Below are positions 26,947-34,692 of a DNA stretch of 64,000 nucleotides, in pieces. Positions within the stretch are counted from its first letter, which is position 1. Each line of letters starts with the position of its first letter. Location: NCBI GenBank assembly GCA_026705025.1, contig JAPPBN010000045.1, forward strand, positions 227,600-291,599, in the 5' to 3' direction. Below the pieces are notes generated by a model. It was not told the origin of the DNA. It worked only from the letters and a program-made list of their open reading frames with translations, and ran no database searches. A program made the translations under genes and the position numbers. The DNA is from Bin125 sp026705025 (GTDB taxonomy: Bacteria > Chloroflexota > Dehalococcoidia > Bin125).

Positions 26947-29393
26947 GGCCCGTCGGACTCGTTCTGGCGCCGGGCGTGGTCGAGCGTCGCCGACTCGTCT
27001 GCTGGGCCGTTGTACGTCGCCGGTTGGACTCCCGACTCCGGAGCGCTCTCGACCGGTTGGACTCTGCGGATCACGAGCGTGAGGATGACGCCGATCAGAG
27101 CGAAGCTGACGATCATCCAGGCGTTAACGCCCTCTTCGGGTGGCGCATTCACGATTGGCAGGCGGCCTTCGTCTGAGACTGGTGTCTTGAGCGAGGCGGA
27201 TCGAATGGCGTCTCCAAGGAGCGGCGTCACCTCTGCGGTCCCGGGTGTCGGATGGGCGGTCACTGTCCAACGCTCAGGCTCGACCGCGATCGACAGGCCC
27301 TGGGCGGGAGCAGGCAGGTCGTCATGTCCATAGCTGACTTCGTAAACGGGCCGTCCATCAGGGGCGAAGATTGAGATGGTGTCGGCGTCGTTGTTGAGGC
27401 CGTTGCCGATCCGCTCCACGATGATGGTATCTGCCTCTATTTCGAGCGATTTCGTGGCAACCACCAGGTAAGCGCCGGCGCCGAGCTCTCCCTGGAGTTC
27501 AGTGTGTCGACTGTTGTCCCCTATTGACCACCCGGAGAGGTTGATCGATTGGTCGGTTGGATTATGAATCTCGACCCATTCCGGTTCGCCCGGCAGCGGC
27601 GCCGGCAGAATCTCCGTGATCCTCAGCCTCAGTTCGGCCTCAGGTACGACCTGATTCGGCGACGGTTCCGATTGGGCGGGTTGCATCGGATCTGCGCCGC
27701 TCAGCCGGCGGGTCAGCGGCGGTTGCGCATCCGGAGCGCTCGTAGCGGGCGCGGCCGGGGGAGACGGATTGAGCGTGCCGGGTGAAGGTTTGCCAACAAA
27801 TGGCGGGTCATCCGGGGATGCCCGTTGGACTGACTCTTCCTGATCGGGCGCGGTGATCGCGTCGTGCGAGCGATCGTCACCCCAGCTGATTGCGCTGACT
27901 ATCTCGCCGGCGGGATCGATCAGACGTAGCTGATCGCCACTGTTGGCGAGTCCGTTGCCGATTCTGCCGTCAGTGACCGCAACGACGACCTCCGGCCCAG
28001 CCAGTTCGGAGGCGCCGATAGCGATGGATGAGTTTGATGGCACGATGAGGCCGTTCAGGAGGTCGGACGAGGTGTTGTCGGCAATCGACCAGCCATCGAG
28101 CTGCATAGGCAGATCGGACGAGTTGGTCAGTTCAAACCACTCGTAGGAATGATCGTTGCGACCTTGCCCGGCATTCGGATACACCTCACTGATCCAGATC
28201 GCTGCTTCGTGTGAATCTTGCTGAACTCTGGAGTTGCGGCTCATACGAAGGACCTGAGAAGCGACGGTCGATCCTTGAAGCGACTTCGGCTCGTGCTTCG
28301 CACTGACCATTGTGGCGTTGTGACGTTCGAAGTCGAACCATGGGACTCGAGGGTGAATCCTGGCGAACGGGCTGAAGTGCAACGCTTCACCTGCCACGGC
28401 CGGAGGCAATCGGTGGAACGTTTCGTCATTGCCCCAGCTGGCCGTCGACAGCCAGTTGCCGTTGCTGTCTCGGAGCACGAGGTGACCACCCTCACTGGAT
28501 AGTCCGCTGCCGATGACGCCATCGTGCTCCTGGATGTCGTACTCGGCGCCGGGTTCGATTCGGACCGAGCGCAACCTGATCAGCGAGTTGTTGACGGTGA
28601 GCGTCCAGTTGACCGTAATCACGGGTTGGCGTGAGATGTTTCGAATCGTGATCGTCTCTGGCTCGTCATCCTTCGGATCGATCAGCGCTCTGGTGATGCG
28701 GACCGAGGTCTCGGGCCGTGGATGACGATGGCGTTCGGGCTCCGCGCTGATGGCTTCGCCGAGCGTCCACGGCGTCAGGCGATCTGAGACGGACTGGTTG
28801 CCCAAGGCATTTCTGATGATCGATTGGCGCGGATTGGGCGGCTCGGTCGCTCGCGGCCAGCGGACGTCTCCCCAACTCACAGCGTCGTAGCGAACTCCGT
28901 ACGGATTGATCAGCGCGACGCGATCGCCGGCGTTGCGCAGGCCGGTGCCGATATTGCGCGATTCGAGGATGATGAGCGATCGTCCGGCGGGAACCGAAAT
29001 GTCGGCCGCGCGGCCGACGACCAGGACCGATTCTCCGCCTTGCAACTCGAACGCCGGTAACGGGGCGATGGCCTGCGCGTCCTCGATGGTCCAGCCGTCC
29101 AGGTTGACCGGGTGGCGCTCGAGGTTGTGGATTTCGATCCATTCGTAGGACTCGAGGGAAGTGCCGTCCGCGGCGACGTTGGGATACACCTCGGTGATCA
29201 TCAGGCTGGGATTGTGAGACGCCTGGACGGAACCGGGTTGGTTGGGAACTGAGAACAGGAGAATCGCGAGCGTGAGCGGGACCAGAGATTTAGGAAACGA
29301 CCGTAACGCGACGGCGAACAGTGGTTTGTTCCTCGACCAGGATGGTCTGCTTGTGCTGCGGCGCCGGGGCGATGATTTGTCGAACCTGGTCAA
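26943..29393 (-). CDS. Secreted, membrane-anchored protein with multiple lamin-tail domains
   Basis: Surface protein of unknown role. After an N-terminal export signal (hydrophobic LVPLTLAILLFSV, about 37-50) come three clear lamin-tail domains, each opening with ITEVYPN/ISEVYPN/ITEILPA and E-W-x-E-(I/L): about 64-185, 397-515 and 595-715. A fourth, degraded one lies at 228-325 (ITIRNISRQPVITVNW). A Pro-rich linker and a C-terminal membrane helix (about 752-772) with a basic stop-transfer follow. Lamin-tail domains in bacteria often accompany secreted nucleases or adhesins, but no enzyme motif is present. The 816-residue reading uses a TTG start overlapping the next gene by 104 bases. A later non-ATG start near 29290 is possible. 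Confidence 0.8.
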   Translation of the reverse strand: MTRFDKSSPRRRSTSRPSWSRNKPLFAVALRSFPKSLVPLTLAILLFSVPNQPGSVQASHNPSLMITEVYPNVAADGTSLESYEWIEIHNLERHPVNLDGWTIEDAQAIAPLPAFELQGGESVLVVGRAADISVPAGRSLIILESRNIGTGLRNAGDRVALINPYGVRYDAVSWGDVRWPRATEPPNPRQSIIRNALGNQSVSDRLTPWTLGEAISAEPERHRHPRPETSVRITRALIDPKDDEPETITIRNISRQPVITVNWTLTVNNSLIRLRSVRIEPGAEYDIQEHDGVIGSGLSSEGGHLVLRDSNGNWLSTASWGNDETFHRLPPAVAGEALHFSPFARIHPRVPWFDFERHNATMVSAKHEPKSLQGSTVASQVLRMSRNSRVQQDSHEAAIWISEVYPNAGQGRNDHSYEWFELTNSSDLPMQLDGWSIADNTSSDLLNGLIVPSNSSIAIGASELAGPEVVVAVTDGRIGNGLANSGDQLRLIDPAGEIVSAISWGDDRSHDAITAPDQEESVQRASPDDPPFVGKPSPGTLNPSPPAAPATSAPDAQPPLTRRLSGADPMQPAQSEPSPNQVVPEAELRLRITEILPAPLPGEPEWVEIHNPTDQSINLSGWSIGDNSRHTELQGELGAGAYLVVATKSLEIEADTIIVERIGNGLNNDADTISIFAPDGRPVYEVSYGHDDLPAPAQGLSIAVEPERWTVTAHPTPGTAEVTPLLGDAIRSASLKTPVSDEGRLPIVNAPPEEGVNAWMIVSFALIGVILTLVIRRVQPVESAPESGVQPATYNGPADESATLDHARRQNESDGP

Positions 29394-29574
29394 TCATCGC
29401 TGGTGCAGCATAGCGAGCGGTGAACTCGAGCACGGTCGCGGCGGCGATGAGCTGCGCAGCGCCGCGGAGAGCGGGCAGGAACGGAGCCAGATCTTCGCGG
29501 ATCGCAGGCAGTAGATCGTTCGAGCGAGGCTCGACGATGGTCGGCGTCAGGACCGGCAGATCCGGTTCGGTCAT
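29290..29574 (-). CDS. Small hypothetical protein upstream of the lamin-tail gene
   Basis: Unrecognised 94-residue protein. Its middle (ALRGAAQLIAAATVLEFTARYAAPAMI) is an amphipathic to weakly hydrophobic helix and may touch the membrane. The N-terminus is Pro-rich and the C-terminus is Arg/Val-rich. Support for a real gene: an ATG placed exactly six bases after a strong TATGAT box, good codon use, and position as the first gene of the lamin-tail/rluB/cmk operon. Its 3' end overlaps the TTG-started reading of the lamin-tail gene by 104 bases. One of the two boundaries must therefore be unusual. Confidence 0.6.
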   Translation of the reverse strand: MTEPDLPVLTPTIVEPRSNDLLPAIREDLAPFLPALRGAAQLIAAATVLEFTARYAAPAMIDQVRQIIAPAPQHKQTILVEEQTTVRRRVTVVS

Positions 29575-29580
29575 ACAGTC

Positions 29581-29586
29581 ATCATA
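29581..29586 (-). promoter_or_regulatory. -10 box giving a leaderless start for the small gene
   Basis: TATGAT on the minus strand, then GACTGT, then ATG. The spacing puts the first transcribed base on the A of the start codon. A weak TTACCT lies 17 bases upstream as -35. It is probably the promoter of the operon running through the lamin-tail gene, rluB, cmk, plsC, ispH, DUF512 and glmS. Confidence 0.5.
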
Positions 29587-29649
29587 GAGTTATCGGACTA
29601 CGCAGGTAACCAATTACTCACAGCGTCCACATTTGACATAACGACTGGA

Positions 29650-30429
29650 TCACGATTCCTCTGGGTCCATCTCAGACTCGACCGCTGCGGTGATGTCCAA
29701 GCCTATGTCGTTTGCTGTTGTGGCAACCGAGTCCTGAGCGGCGATGGCCTGCAGCGACTGGAGGATGAAGGCGGGCTCGCGGCTGGCGCCGGCTTCGCGG
29801 ATGGCGTGGAAGAGCGGGGTCTCGGAGTCGGAGTCGTCACCATGCTCGGCCCAGAGCGGATCGAACAGCGGTCCGCGTATGGGGTATTCGGCCCAGGTGA
29901 CGGTCGGACCGCGGTCGAGCTCCGTGGTCACACGTTGGAGGACCATGCCGGAGCGGTCGGCCTGTGTGGCGATGAGATCGTGGATGACCTGCTGCCAGGT
30001 GCCGATCGGACCGTCGGGCAGGGCGGGATGGAGGTTGAGGCAGGGTAAGCGCTCGCAGATAACGTCGGTGATGACCAGCATGTAGCCGGCAAGCATTGCC
30101 ACATCGGGCGAGTACGGGAGCATTTGTTCGTACAGATAGCGGTCGTAGTCGCGGCGCCATGACGCGAGTTCCTGTCCCGGGACCGAGATCTGGCCGCCCA
30201 CGCGCCGACGCCATTCGAGGGAACTGCTTGAGATTAAGGGCATGCCGGCCTGTTCGACGTCATTGAGAAACAGGTCTGTATTGGACGACTGGCCGCGGAC
30301 CCGGTTGCAGACGACGCAGACGATTTCAGCGTCCAGACGACCCTCGCGGATGGCTTCGATTGCGGCGTTCAGCAACATCCGCGAACTGGTGCCCTTGGCG
30401 GTTGCGAACCAGGCGATGCGGAGGGTCAT
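29650..30429 (-). CDS. PurN-like formyltransferase-domain protein
   Basis: Formyltransferase fold related to phosphoribosylglycinamide formyltransferase. The 259-residue protein begins LRIAWFATAKGTSSRMLLNAAIEAI, a divergent form of the PurN phosphate loop. It has VVCNRVRG, the catalytic Asn-His in CLNLHPALPDGPIGTW and a later Asp in RVTTELDRGPTV, so the Asn/His/Asp triad seems present. The loop between residues 60 and 110 is longer than in PurN, and the C-terminal 60 residues are unlike it. It could be a true PurN variant or act on another amine; no purine genes are nearby. The start is ATG at 30427-30429; 20 upstream codons are not supported. Confidence 0.7.
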   Translation of the reverse strand: MTLRIAWFATAKGTSSRMLLNAAIEAIREGRLDAEIVCVVCNRVRGQSSNTDLFLNDVEQAGMPLISSSSLEWRRRVGGQISVPGQELASWRRDYDRYLYEQMLPYSPDVAMLAGYMLVITDVICERLPCLNLHPALPDGPIGTWQQVIHDLIATQADRSGMVLQRVTTELDRGPTVTWAEYPIRGPLFDPLWAEHGDDSDSETPLFHAIREAGASREPAFILQSLQAIAAQDSVATTANDIGLDITAAVESEMDPEES

Positions 30430-30530
30430 CGAGTGGAATCCAGGGATGGCGCGGGCTGGCAGAGGGAGATATTGGACGGAAAGTGCCAATCACGTGCTGT
30501 GGATTGGAGATTCTGCTGAGAATCGAGCAG

Positions 30531-30621
30531 ATTTGTCCAGATTTGTCCAGATTTGTCCAGATGGGTCCGGAAATCGTGAGTGTTTGGCTGGGGAGTTCCA
30601 GACGGTTCCGGGGTGTTCCGG
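30531..30621. repeat. Array of motifs repeated every 10 bp upstream of the PurN-like gene
   Basis: ATTTGTCCAG occurs three times in direct tandem (30531-30560), followed by a degenerate ATGGGTCCGG (30561-30570). After 21 other bases come GGAGTTCCAG, ACGGTTCCGG and GGTGTTCCGG (30592-30621). The core TCC(A/G)G keeps close to one helical phase across both blocks. The array lies 100-190 bases upstream of the gene start at 30429. Confidence 0.8.
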
Positions 30622-30761
30622 AATGCGGGGAAGGTCATGGCGAGCTCCGTGAGGGGGTGATTGAATTTCGGATACTGGCCATTGTATGTGCACTGATGTT
30701 CTGTGGTTGGCCTGTGCGGATCCGAGTAACTCAGGGAACGTCTGCCGCCGTGGCTCGTGGG

Positions 30762-30794
30762 CCCTCACCCTAACCCTCTCCCTCAGGGAGAGGG
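30762..30794 (-). repeat. Palindromic intergenic repeat, family A copy 5 (inverted)
   Basis: CCCTCACCCTAA followed by the stem CCCTCTCCC-TCA-GGGAGAGGG. Same unit as copies 1-4 but on the opposite strand. Confidence 0.8.
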
Positions 30795-30856
30795 AACCGG
30801 AACGGAGGTTGTGTGCGGATCTCCTCAGGGAGCGGGGCCGGAACTGGGCCAGGGGA

Positions 30857-31054
30857 TTACGTTTCGTCTCGGAGGGCGTCGATGCGGAGTTCGGCGTCGG
30901 TGAGGAGTTGCTGGGCTTGCTGGCTGAGCTTGACGCCTCGCTCGTAGGCGTCGACGGCCTCGTCGAGAGGGAGGCCGCCATCTTCCAGTTCGGTGAGGAC
31001 TGCTTCGAGATCCTCGACGATCTCCTCGTAGGGGCGTTCGGGTACGTCAGGCAT
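30857..31054 (-). CDS. xseB: Exodeoxyribonuclease VII small subunit
   Basis: Small subunit of exonuclease VII, which degrades single-stranded DNA with XseA. The 65-residue protein carries the family pattern YEEIVEDLEAVLTELEDGGLPLDEAVDAYERGVKLSQQAQQLL, two helices forming a coiled coil. The start is at MPDVPERP (ATG at 31052-31054), overlapping the end of xseA by eight bases. A longer reading would add a Pro-rich stretch that is the xseA C-terminus in another frame. Confidence 0.95.
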   Translation of the reverse strand: MPDVPERPYEEIVEDLEAVLTELEDGGLPLDEAVDAYERGVKLSQQAQQLLTDAELRIDALRDET

Positions 31055-32384
31055 GGGGTTGCTCCTTGGCGGGGCTGGCGTTGGAGGCGGTCCGGGCGGC
31101 GATGTCGCCATCGGCGAAGCGAATTGAGATGTCCCGGTCGGGACTGAGTTTGGCAGCGGCTGTCACGACCTGACCATGCTCGTCCGAGACAATGGCGTAA
31201 CCACGCTCCAGGGTTGCCAGGGGGTTAAGCGCGCTCAGTCTGGAGGCGCTGGCGGTCTGTTGGGCTCTCAGGAGGGCCAATTGCCGTTCGATCGCCTGAG
31301 CGAGTTCTCGGCTGCGGCGATTGAGTTCGATGCGCATGGTCGGCGGGTGAGGCGCGGAACGGTCGAGCCGTTCGCGGTTGAGCAAGCCTTGCTGGGAGAG
31401 TTCCATGATTCGGCTGTCGATCTGCTGGTCGACGGCCTGGCGGAGTCCGGCAACGCGCGCGGCCTCTTCAGCGCGGTCCGGGACCGCGATCTCGGCGGCG
31501 GCGGACGGGGTCGGCGCGCGACGATCGGCGACGTGATCGGCAATGCTGACGTCTGTTTCGTGGCCGACGGCAGAGATGACGGGGATGTCGCTGGCGAAGA
31601 TGGCGCGGGCGACAGGCTCCTCGTTGTAGGCCCAGAGGTCCTCGGGCGAACCGCCTCCTCGGGCGACGATGATCAGGTCGGGCTCATCGGAGGTCAGGAG
31701 GTTGAGCCGCTGGATGCCCTCGGCGATCGATTCGGCGGCTCCGGCGCCCTGGGTGAGACAGGGCGAGAGGACAAGCGAAGTGAGCGGCCAGCGACGTGAC
31801 AGCACATGCTGGATGTCGTGCCAGACCGCGCCGCTGGACGAGGTGACGACGCCGATCCGGCGGGGGTAATGCGGCAATGGGCGCTTGCGCTCAGGGTTGA
31901 AGAGGCCCTCGGCGCTGAGGTTGCGGAAGAGACGCTCGAACTCGGCCTGGAGGACGCCTTCACCGATTGGGCGGAGGTCGTCGACGATGATCTGCAGGGA
32001 GCCACGGGGGAGGTAGATGTCGGCGCTGCCGTGCACGAGCACCTGGTCGCCCTGCTGAACGGCCATGCCCCGGTTGTCGCGGCGGAAGAAGGCGCAGGAC
32101 AGAGCGGCGTCTGACTTGCCGTCCTTGCTGGCATCGGCGAGGTCGAAGTAGTAGTGGCCGGCGCCGGAGCGGTTGAAGCTGCGGACCTCGCCCTCGATCC
32201 AGACGTCGTTGAGGTTGGGGTCGGCCTTGAGCAGGGTCTTGATGTGGCGTGCGACTTCGCCGACCGGTCGGGATTGAGGGGTTCCGGCAGCCGGTTCGGA
32301 AGACTGGGGCTGGGGATTGTCCCAGTCGATGCGCTGTTGTTGGGCTCGTCGGACGTTGAAGCCGGATGGTGGTCGCTTGGGCAT
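31047..32384 (-). CDS. xseA: Exodeoxyribonuclease VII large subunit
   Basis: Catalytic subunit of exonuclease VII. The 445-residue protein has an N-terminal OB-fold (VWIEGEVRSFNRSGAGHYYFDLAD...ALSCAFFRRD) and the Exonuc_VII_L domain. That domain contains RIGVVTSSSGAVWHDIQHVLSRRWPL, DLIIVARGGGSPEDLWAYNEEPVARAIFASDIPVISAVGHETDVSIADHVADRRAPTPSAAAE, the long helical region and LERGYAIV. It is followed by xseB with an 8-base overlap and preceded by efp, as in many aroQ-pepP-efp-xseAB operons. Confidence 0.97.
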   Translation of the reverse strand: MPKRPPSGFNVRRAQQQRIDWDNPQPQSSEPAAGTPQSRPVGEVARHIKTLLKADPNLNDVWIEGEVRSFNRSGAGHYYFDLADASKDGKSDAALSCAFFRRDNRGMAVQQGDQVLVHGSADIYLPRGSLQIIVDDLRPIGEGVLQAEFERLFRNLSAEGLFNPERKRPLPHYPRRIGVVTSSSGAVWHDIQHVLSRRWPLTSLVLSPCLTQGAGAAESIAEGIQRLNLLTSDEPDLIIVARGGGSPEDLWAYNEEPVARAIFASDIPVISAVGHETDVSIADHVADRRAPTPSAAAEIAVPDRAEEAARVAGLRQAVDQQIDSRIMELSQQGLLNRERLDRSAPHPPTMRIELNRRSRELAQAIERQLALLRAQQTASASRLSALNPLATLERGYAIVSDEHGQVVTAAAKLSPDRDISIRFADGDIAARTASNASPAKEQPHA

Positions 32385-32426
32385 AATCCTGCTGTTTGCG
32401 GGCGGCCCCCTCCGCCGCTTCTCGGC

Positions 32427-32447
32427 ACCTCCCCCAGAGGGGGAGGT
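32427..32447. repeat. Perfect intergenic palindrome, family C
   Basis: ACCTCCCCC-AGA-GGGGGAGGT, a 9-bp perfect stem between efp and xseA. There is no T-run on either side, so it is not a classical terminator. It could slow transcription between the two genes or be another small interspersed repeat; only one copy is in the window. Confidence 0.6.
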
Positions 32448-32457
32448 CTTAGATGAC

Positions 32458-33015
32458 TCAGGCGCGTTCTAGGTATTGGCCGGAGCGGGTGTCGACTTTG
32501 ACGGTGTCGCCGGGGTTGATGAAGAGGGGGACGTTGACGGTGAGGCCGGTTTCGAGAGTGGCGGGTTTGGTCGCGCCAGTGGCGGTGTCTCCCTTGACGC
32601 CGGGGTCAGAGTCGGACACGACCAGGGGGACGGCGGCGGGGAGTTCCACGGCGACGGGGTTTTCTCCGACAATCAGGACTTCCGCTTCGGCGTTCTCGGC
32701 CAGGTAGTTGAGGGCGTCGCCGACGACGTCGAGCGAAAGCGGCTCCTGTTCGTAGGTGTCGGTGTTCATGAAGTAGAGGAGGTCGCCGTCGCGGTAGAGG
32801 TACTGCATCGTCTGATGTTCGGTGCGGATGCGGCGGAACTTGGTCCCGGCCTGGAACGTGCGCTCGATAGTGTGGCCGCCGCGAATGTCGCGCAGCTTGA
32901 GCCGGGCCTGGGCCGAACCGCGGCCGACCTTGATGTGTTCCCAGTCGACGATCTGGTATTCGTTGCCGTCAAGTTCGATCACGAATCCGCGCTTGAGGTC
33001 GCCGGTGGAGATCAT
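32458..33015 (-). CDS. efp: Translation elongation factor P
   Basis: Relieves ribosome stalling at polyproline. The 185-residue protein has the three-barrel layout starting MISTGDLKRGFVIELDGNEYQIVDW. The tip of domain I reads HIKVGRGSAQARLK: the residue normally modified (Lys34 in E. coli) is Arg. The EF-P signature is near the C-terminus (PLFINPGDTVKVDTRSGQYLERA). No modification enzyme (EpmA, EarP, YmfI) is in the window. The start is ATG at 33013-33015. The leader in front of it carries four motifs spaced every 10 bp. Confidence 0.96.
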   Translation of the reverse strand: MISTGDLKRGFVIELDGNEYQIVDWEHIKVGRGSAQARLKLRDIRGGHTIERTFQAGTKFRRIRTEHQTMQYLYRDGDLLYFMNTDTYEQEPLSLDVVGDALNYLAENAEAEVLIVGENPVAVELPAAVPLVVSDSDPGVKGDTATGATKPATLETGLTVNVPLFINPGDTVKVDTRSGQYLERA

Positions 33016-33033
33016 CTTGTGCCTGTCAGTTGC

Positions 33034-33070
33034 GTTCGTTGAAGTTCGGTCTTGTTCGGCTGTGTTCGGT
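33034..33070. repeat. Four GTTCG motifs spaced every 10 bp in the efp leader
   Basis: GTTCG occurs at 33034, 33044, 33054 and 33064, each time with the spacing of one helical turn and with different bases between (plus strand: GTTCGTT, GTTCGGT, GTTCGGC, GTTCGGT). On the efp message this reads as CCGAAC units ending about 20 bases before the start codon. Confidence 0.75.
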
Positions 33071-33103
33071 TGAGATCGATTGGGGAGGGCGTTGTCGCGC
33101 AGG

Positions 33104-34216
33104 TTAGGTAGGCTCAGCAATCATCCGCAGCTTGGGCGTGCCGGTGAACGAGTGGAAGCCGTCGTCGTCGAGCAGGCCCATGTCTTCGATTCGGACGCCG
33201 CCCCAGTCGGGCAGGTAGATGCCGGGTTCGATCGTGATGACCATACCGGCCTCGAGCGTGTCTTTGGACGTGACGCCGAGGTAGGGCTTCTCGTGGATCT
33301 GGAGTCCGACTCCGTGTCCGAGACCGTGGCCGAACTGGTCGCCGTAGCCGGCGTCAGTGATGACCCGCCGGGCCAACTGGTCGGCGTCTTTGGCCGACAT
33401 GCCGGGTTCGACCATCTGAGCGGCGGTCTCGTGGGCGGCGAGGACGATGTCGTAGATGCGGGGGAAGGTCTCGTCGTGCTCACCGAGGACGATGGTGCGG
33501 GTCATGTCGGCGCAGTAGCCGTGCCAGCGAGCGCCCATGTCGATGACGATTGGTTGTCCCTCGTCGATGACTTCGTCTCGAGGACGGGCGTGCGGTCGTG
33601 CTCCCCAGGGCCCGGCGGCGACGATTGATTCGAAGGCCATGCCATCGGCGCCGTTGGATCGGGCGTATTGCTCGATCTCCCAGGAAACCCGCTGCTCGGT
33701 CCAGCCGGGTTGGATGGTTCGCTGGGCGTGGGCGAAGGCGTCGTCGGTGAGCGCGACGGCCTGGCGGAGCAGGGCCAACTCGGCGTCGTCCTTCAGGGCT
33801 CGTACTTGTTCAACGATTTGATCGGTCTGGACCAGCGCGGGTCGCTGACTGGCGGGCAGTTTGGCGTTGACGTCGCGGAGTTGCTTGTGGGCGGCGACCG
33901 TGACGTCGTTCGACTCGAAGCCGAGCCGTCCGCGGCCGAGCGGCCTGGCCAGTTCGCCCCACCACTCCTCCATGCCGCCCTTCATATTGACGATCTCAAA
34001 CTCGGGCGATTCCTGGGCGGCCTGCTCGAGATAGCGGAAATCGGTCGCCAGTGCGGGCGGGCTGGACTCGCTGGCTGGAATCAGCAGCCAGCCATTTGAG
34101 CCGGTGAAGCCGGAGGCGTAGCGCCGGTTGTGGGGATTGGTGACCAGGAGCGCGTCGACGTTTGCCTGTTCGAGACGCTCGCGGATTCGGTCGAGACGTG
34201 TTGCGGAGGCGGTCAT
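33104..34216 (-). CDS. pepQ: Xaa-Pro aminopeptidase/dipeptidase (M24 family)
   Basis: Metallopeptidase removing residues next to proline. The 370-residue protein has an N-terminal creatinase-like domain (ANVDALLVTNPHNRRYASGFTGSNGWLLI) and the pita-bread catalytic domain with its two-metal ligands: two Asp (DMGARWHGYCADMTR), His (FGHGLGHGVGLQIHE), Glu (TIEPGIYLPDWGGVRIED). The aroQ-pepQ-efp order is typical. The start is ATG at 34214-34216, overlapping the aroQ stop by four bases. PepP and PepQ types cannot be separated with certainty. Confidence 0.93.
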   Translation of the reverse strand: MTASATRLDRIRERLEQANVDALLVTNPHNRRYASGFTGSNGWLLIPASESSPPALATDFRYLEQAAQESPEFEIVNMKGGMEEWWGELARPLGRGRLGFESNDVTVAAHKQLRDVNAKLPASQRPALVQTDQIVEQVRALKDDAELALLRQAVALTDDAFAHAQRTIQPGWTEQRVSWEIEQYARSNGADGMAFESIVAAGPWGARPHARPRDEVIDEGQPIVIDMGARWHGYCADMTRTIVLGEHDETFPRIYDIVLAAHETAAQMVEPGMSAKDADQLARRVITDAGYGDQFGHGLGHGVGLQIHEKPYLGVTSKDTLEAGMVITIEPGIYLPDWGGVRIEDMGLLDDDGFHSFTGTPKLRMIAEPT

Positions 34217-34692
34217 GAACTGGACTGCGGCTCCTGGGCATCTGGTCCGCCGCGTCCGTGGCGTTCCTGCAGCATGGGCACCAGTGCGTCGAGCGCTGCG
34301 AGGTAGCCTCTCCAGCCGAGTCCGGCGACGACGCCGTCCATGATCGGGGCGGTGACGAGGTTGTGACGGAACTCCTCGCGGGCGTGGACGTTGGAGAGAT
34401 GGACCTCCATTTTGCCGCCGGGGAAGGCTTCGAGGGCGTCGCGAAGCGAGTAGCCGTAATGCGAAAGCGCGCCGGGATTGATGATCAGGCCCTCGGCGGA
34501 GCGTTCCTGCTGGATGAAGTCGATGATCGCGCCCTCGTGGTTGGACTGGTAGGGGCGGATCGTGACGCCCCATTCCTTGGCTCGCTTGCCGACCAAGTCT
34601 TCAATGTCGGCCAGGGTCTGGCTGCCATAAATCTCGGGCATGCGCTGGCCGAGGATGTTGAGATTGGGGCCTGAAATGAGCAGAACTTTCAT
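34213..34692 (-). CDS. aroQ: 3-dehydroquinate dehydratase, type II
   Basis: Third step of the shikimate pathway. The 159-residue protein has the type II signature SGPNLNILGQRMPEIYG with catalytic Tyr22 and Arg17, QSNHEGAIIDFIQ, INPGALSHYGYSLRDAL, and the catalytic His in EVHLSNVHAREEFRH. The C-terminal tail after residue 140 is longer and polar. It overlaps xerD and pepQ by four bases at each end. Other shikimate genes (aroE, aroC, aroKB) are at 46-51 kb on the plus strand. Confidence 0.96.
   Translation of the reverse strand: MKVLLISGPNLNILGQRMPEIYGSQTLADIEDLVGKRAKEWGVTIRPYQSNHEGAIIDFIQQERSAEGLIINPGALSHYGYSLRDALEAFPGGKMEVHLSNVHAREEFRHNLVTAPIMDGVVAGLGWRGYLAALDALVPMLQERHGRGGPDAQEPQSSS

Larger units (their letters stand above)
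30430..30856. other. Non-coding gap with 10-bp-periodic repeats and a palindrome
   Basis: This 427-base stretch between the PurN-like gene and xseB has no convincing gene. It holds the periodic array at 30531-30621, a family A palindrome at 30762-30794 and otherwise unstructured sequence. The open frames crossing it are Ser/Pro/Arg-rich and include the palindrome, so they look spurious. Confidence 0.7.

Noticed and set aside
30490..30981. Minus-strand frame of 163 codons over the repeat region
   Set aside because: Ser/Pro-rich translation of palindromic and periodic repeats overlapping xseB; no ribosome binding site or homology signal.
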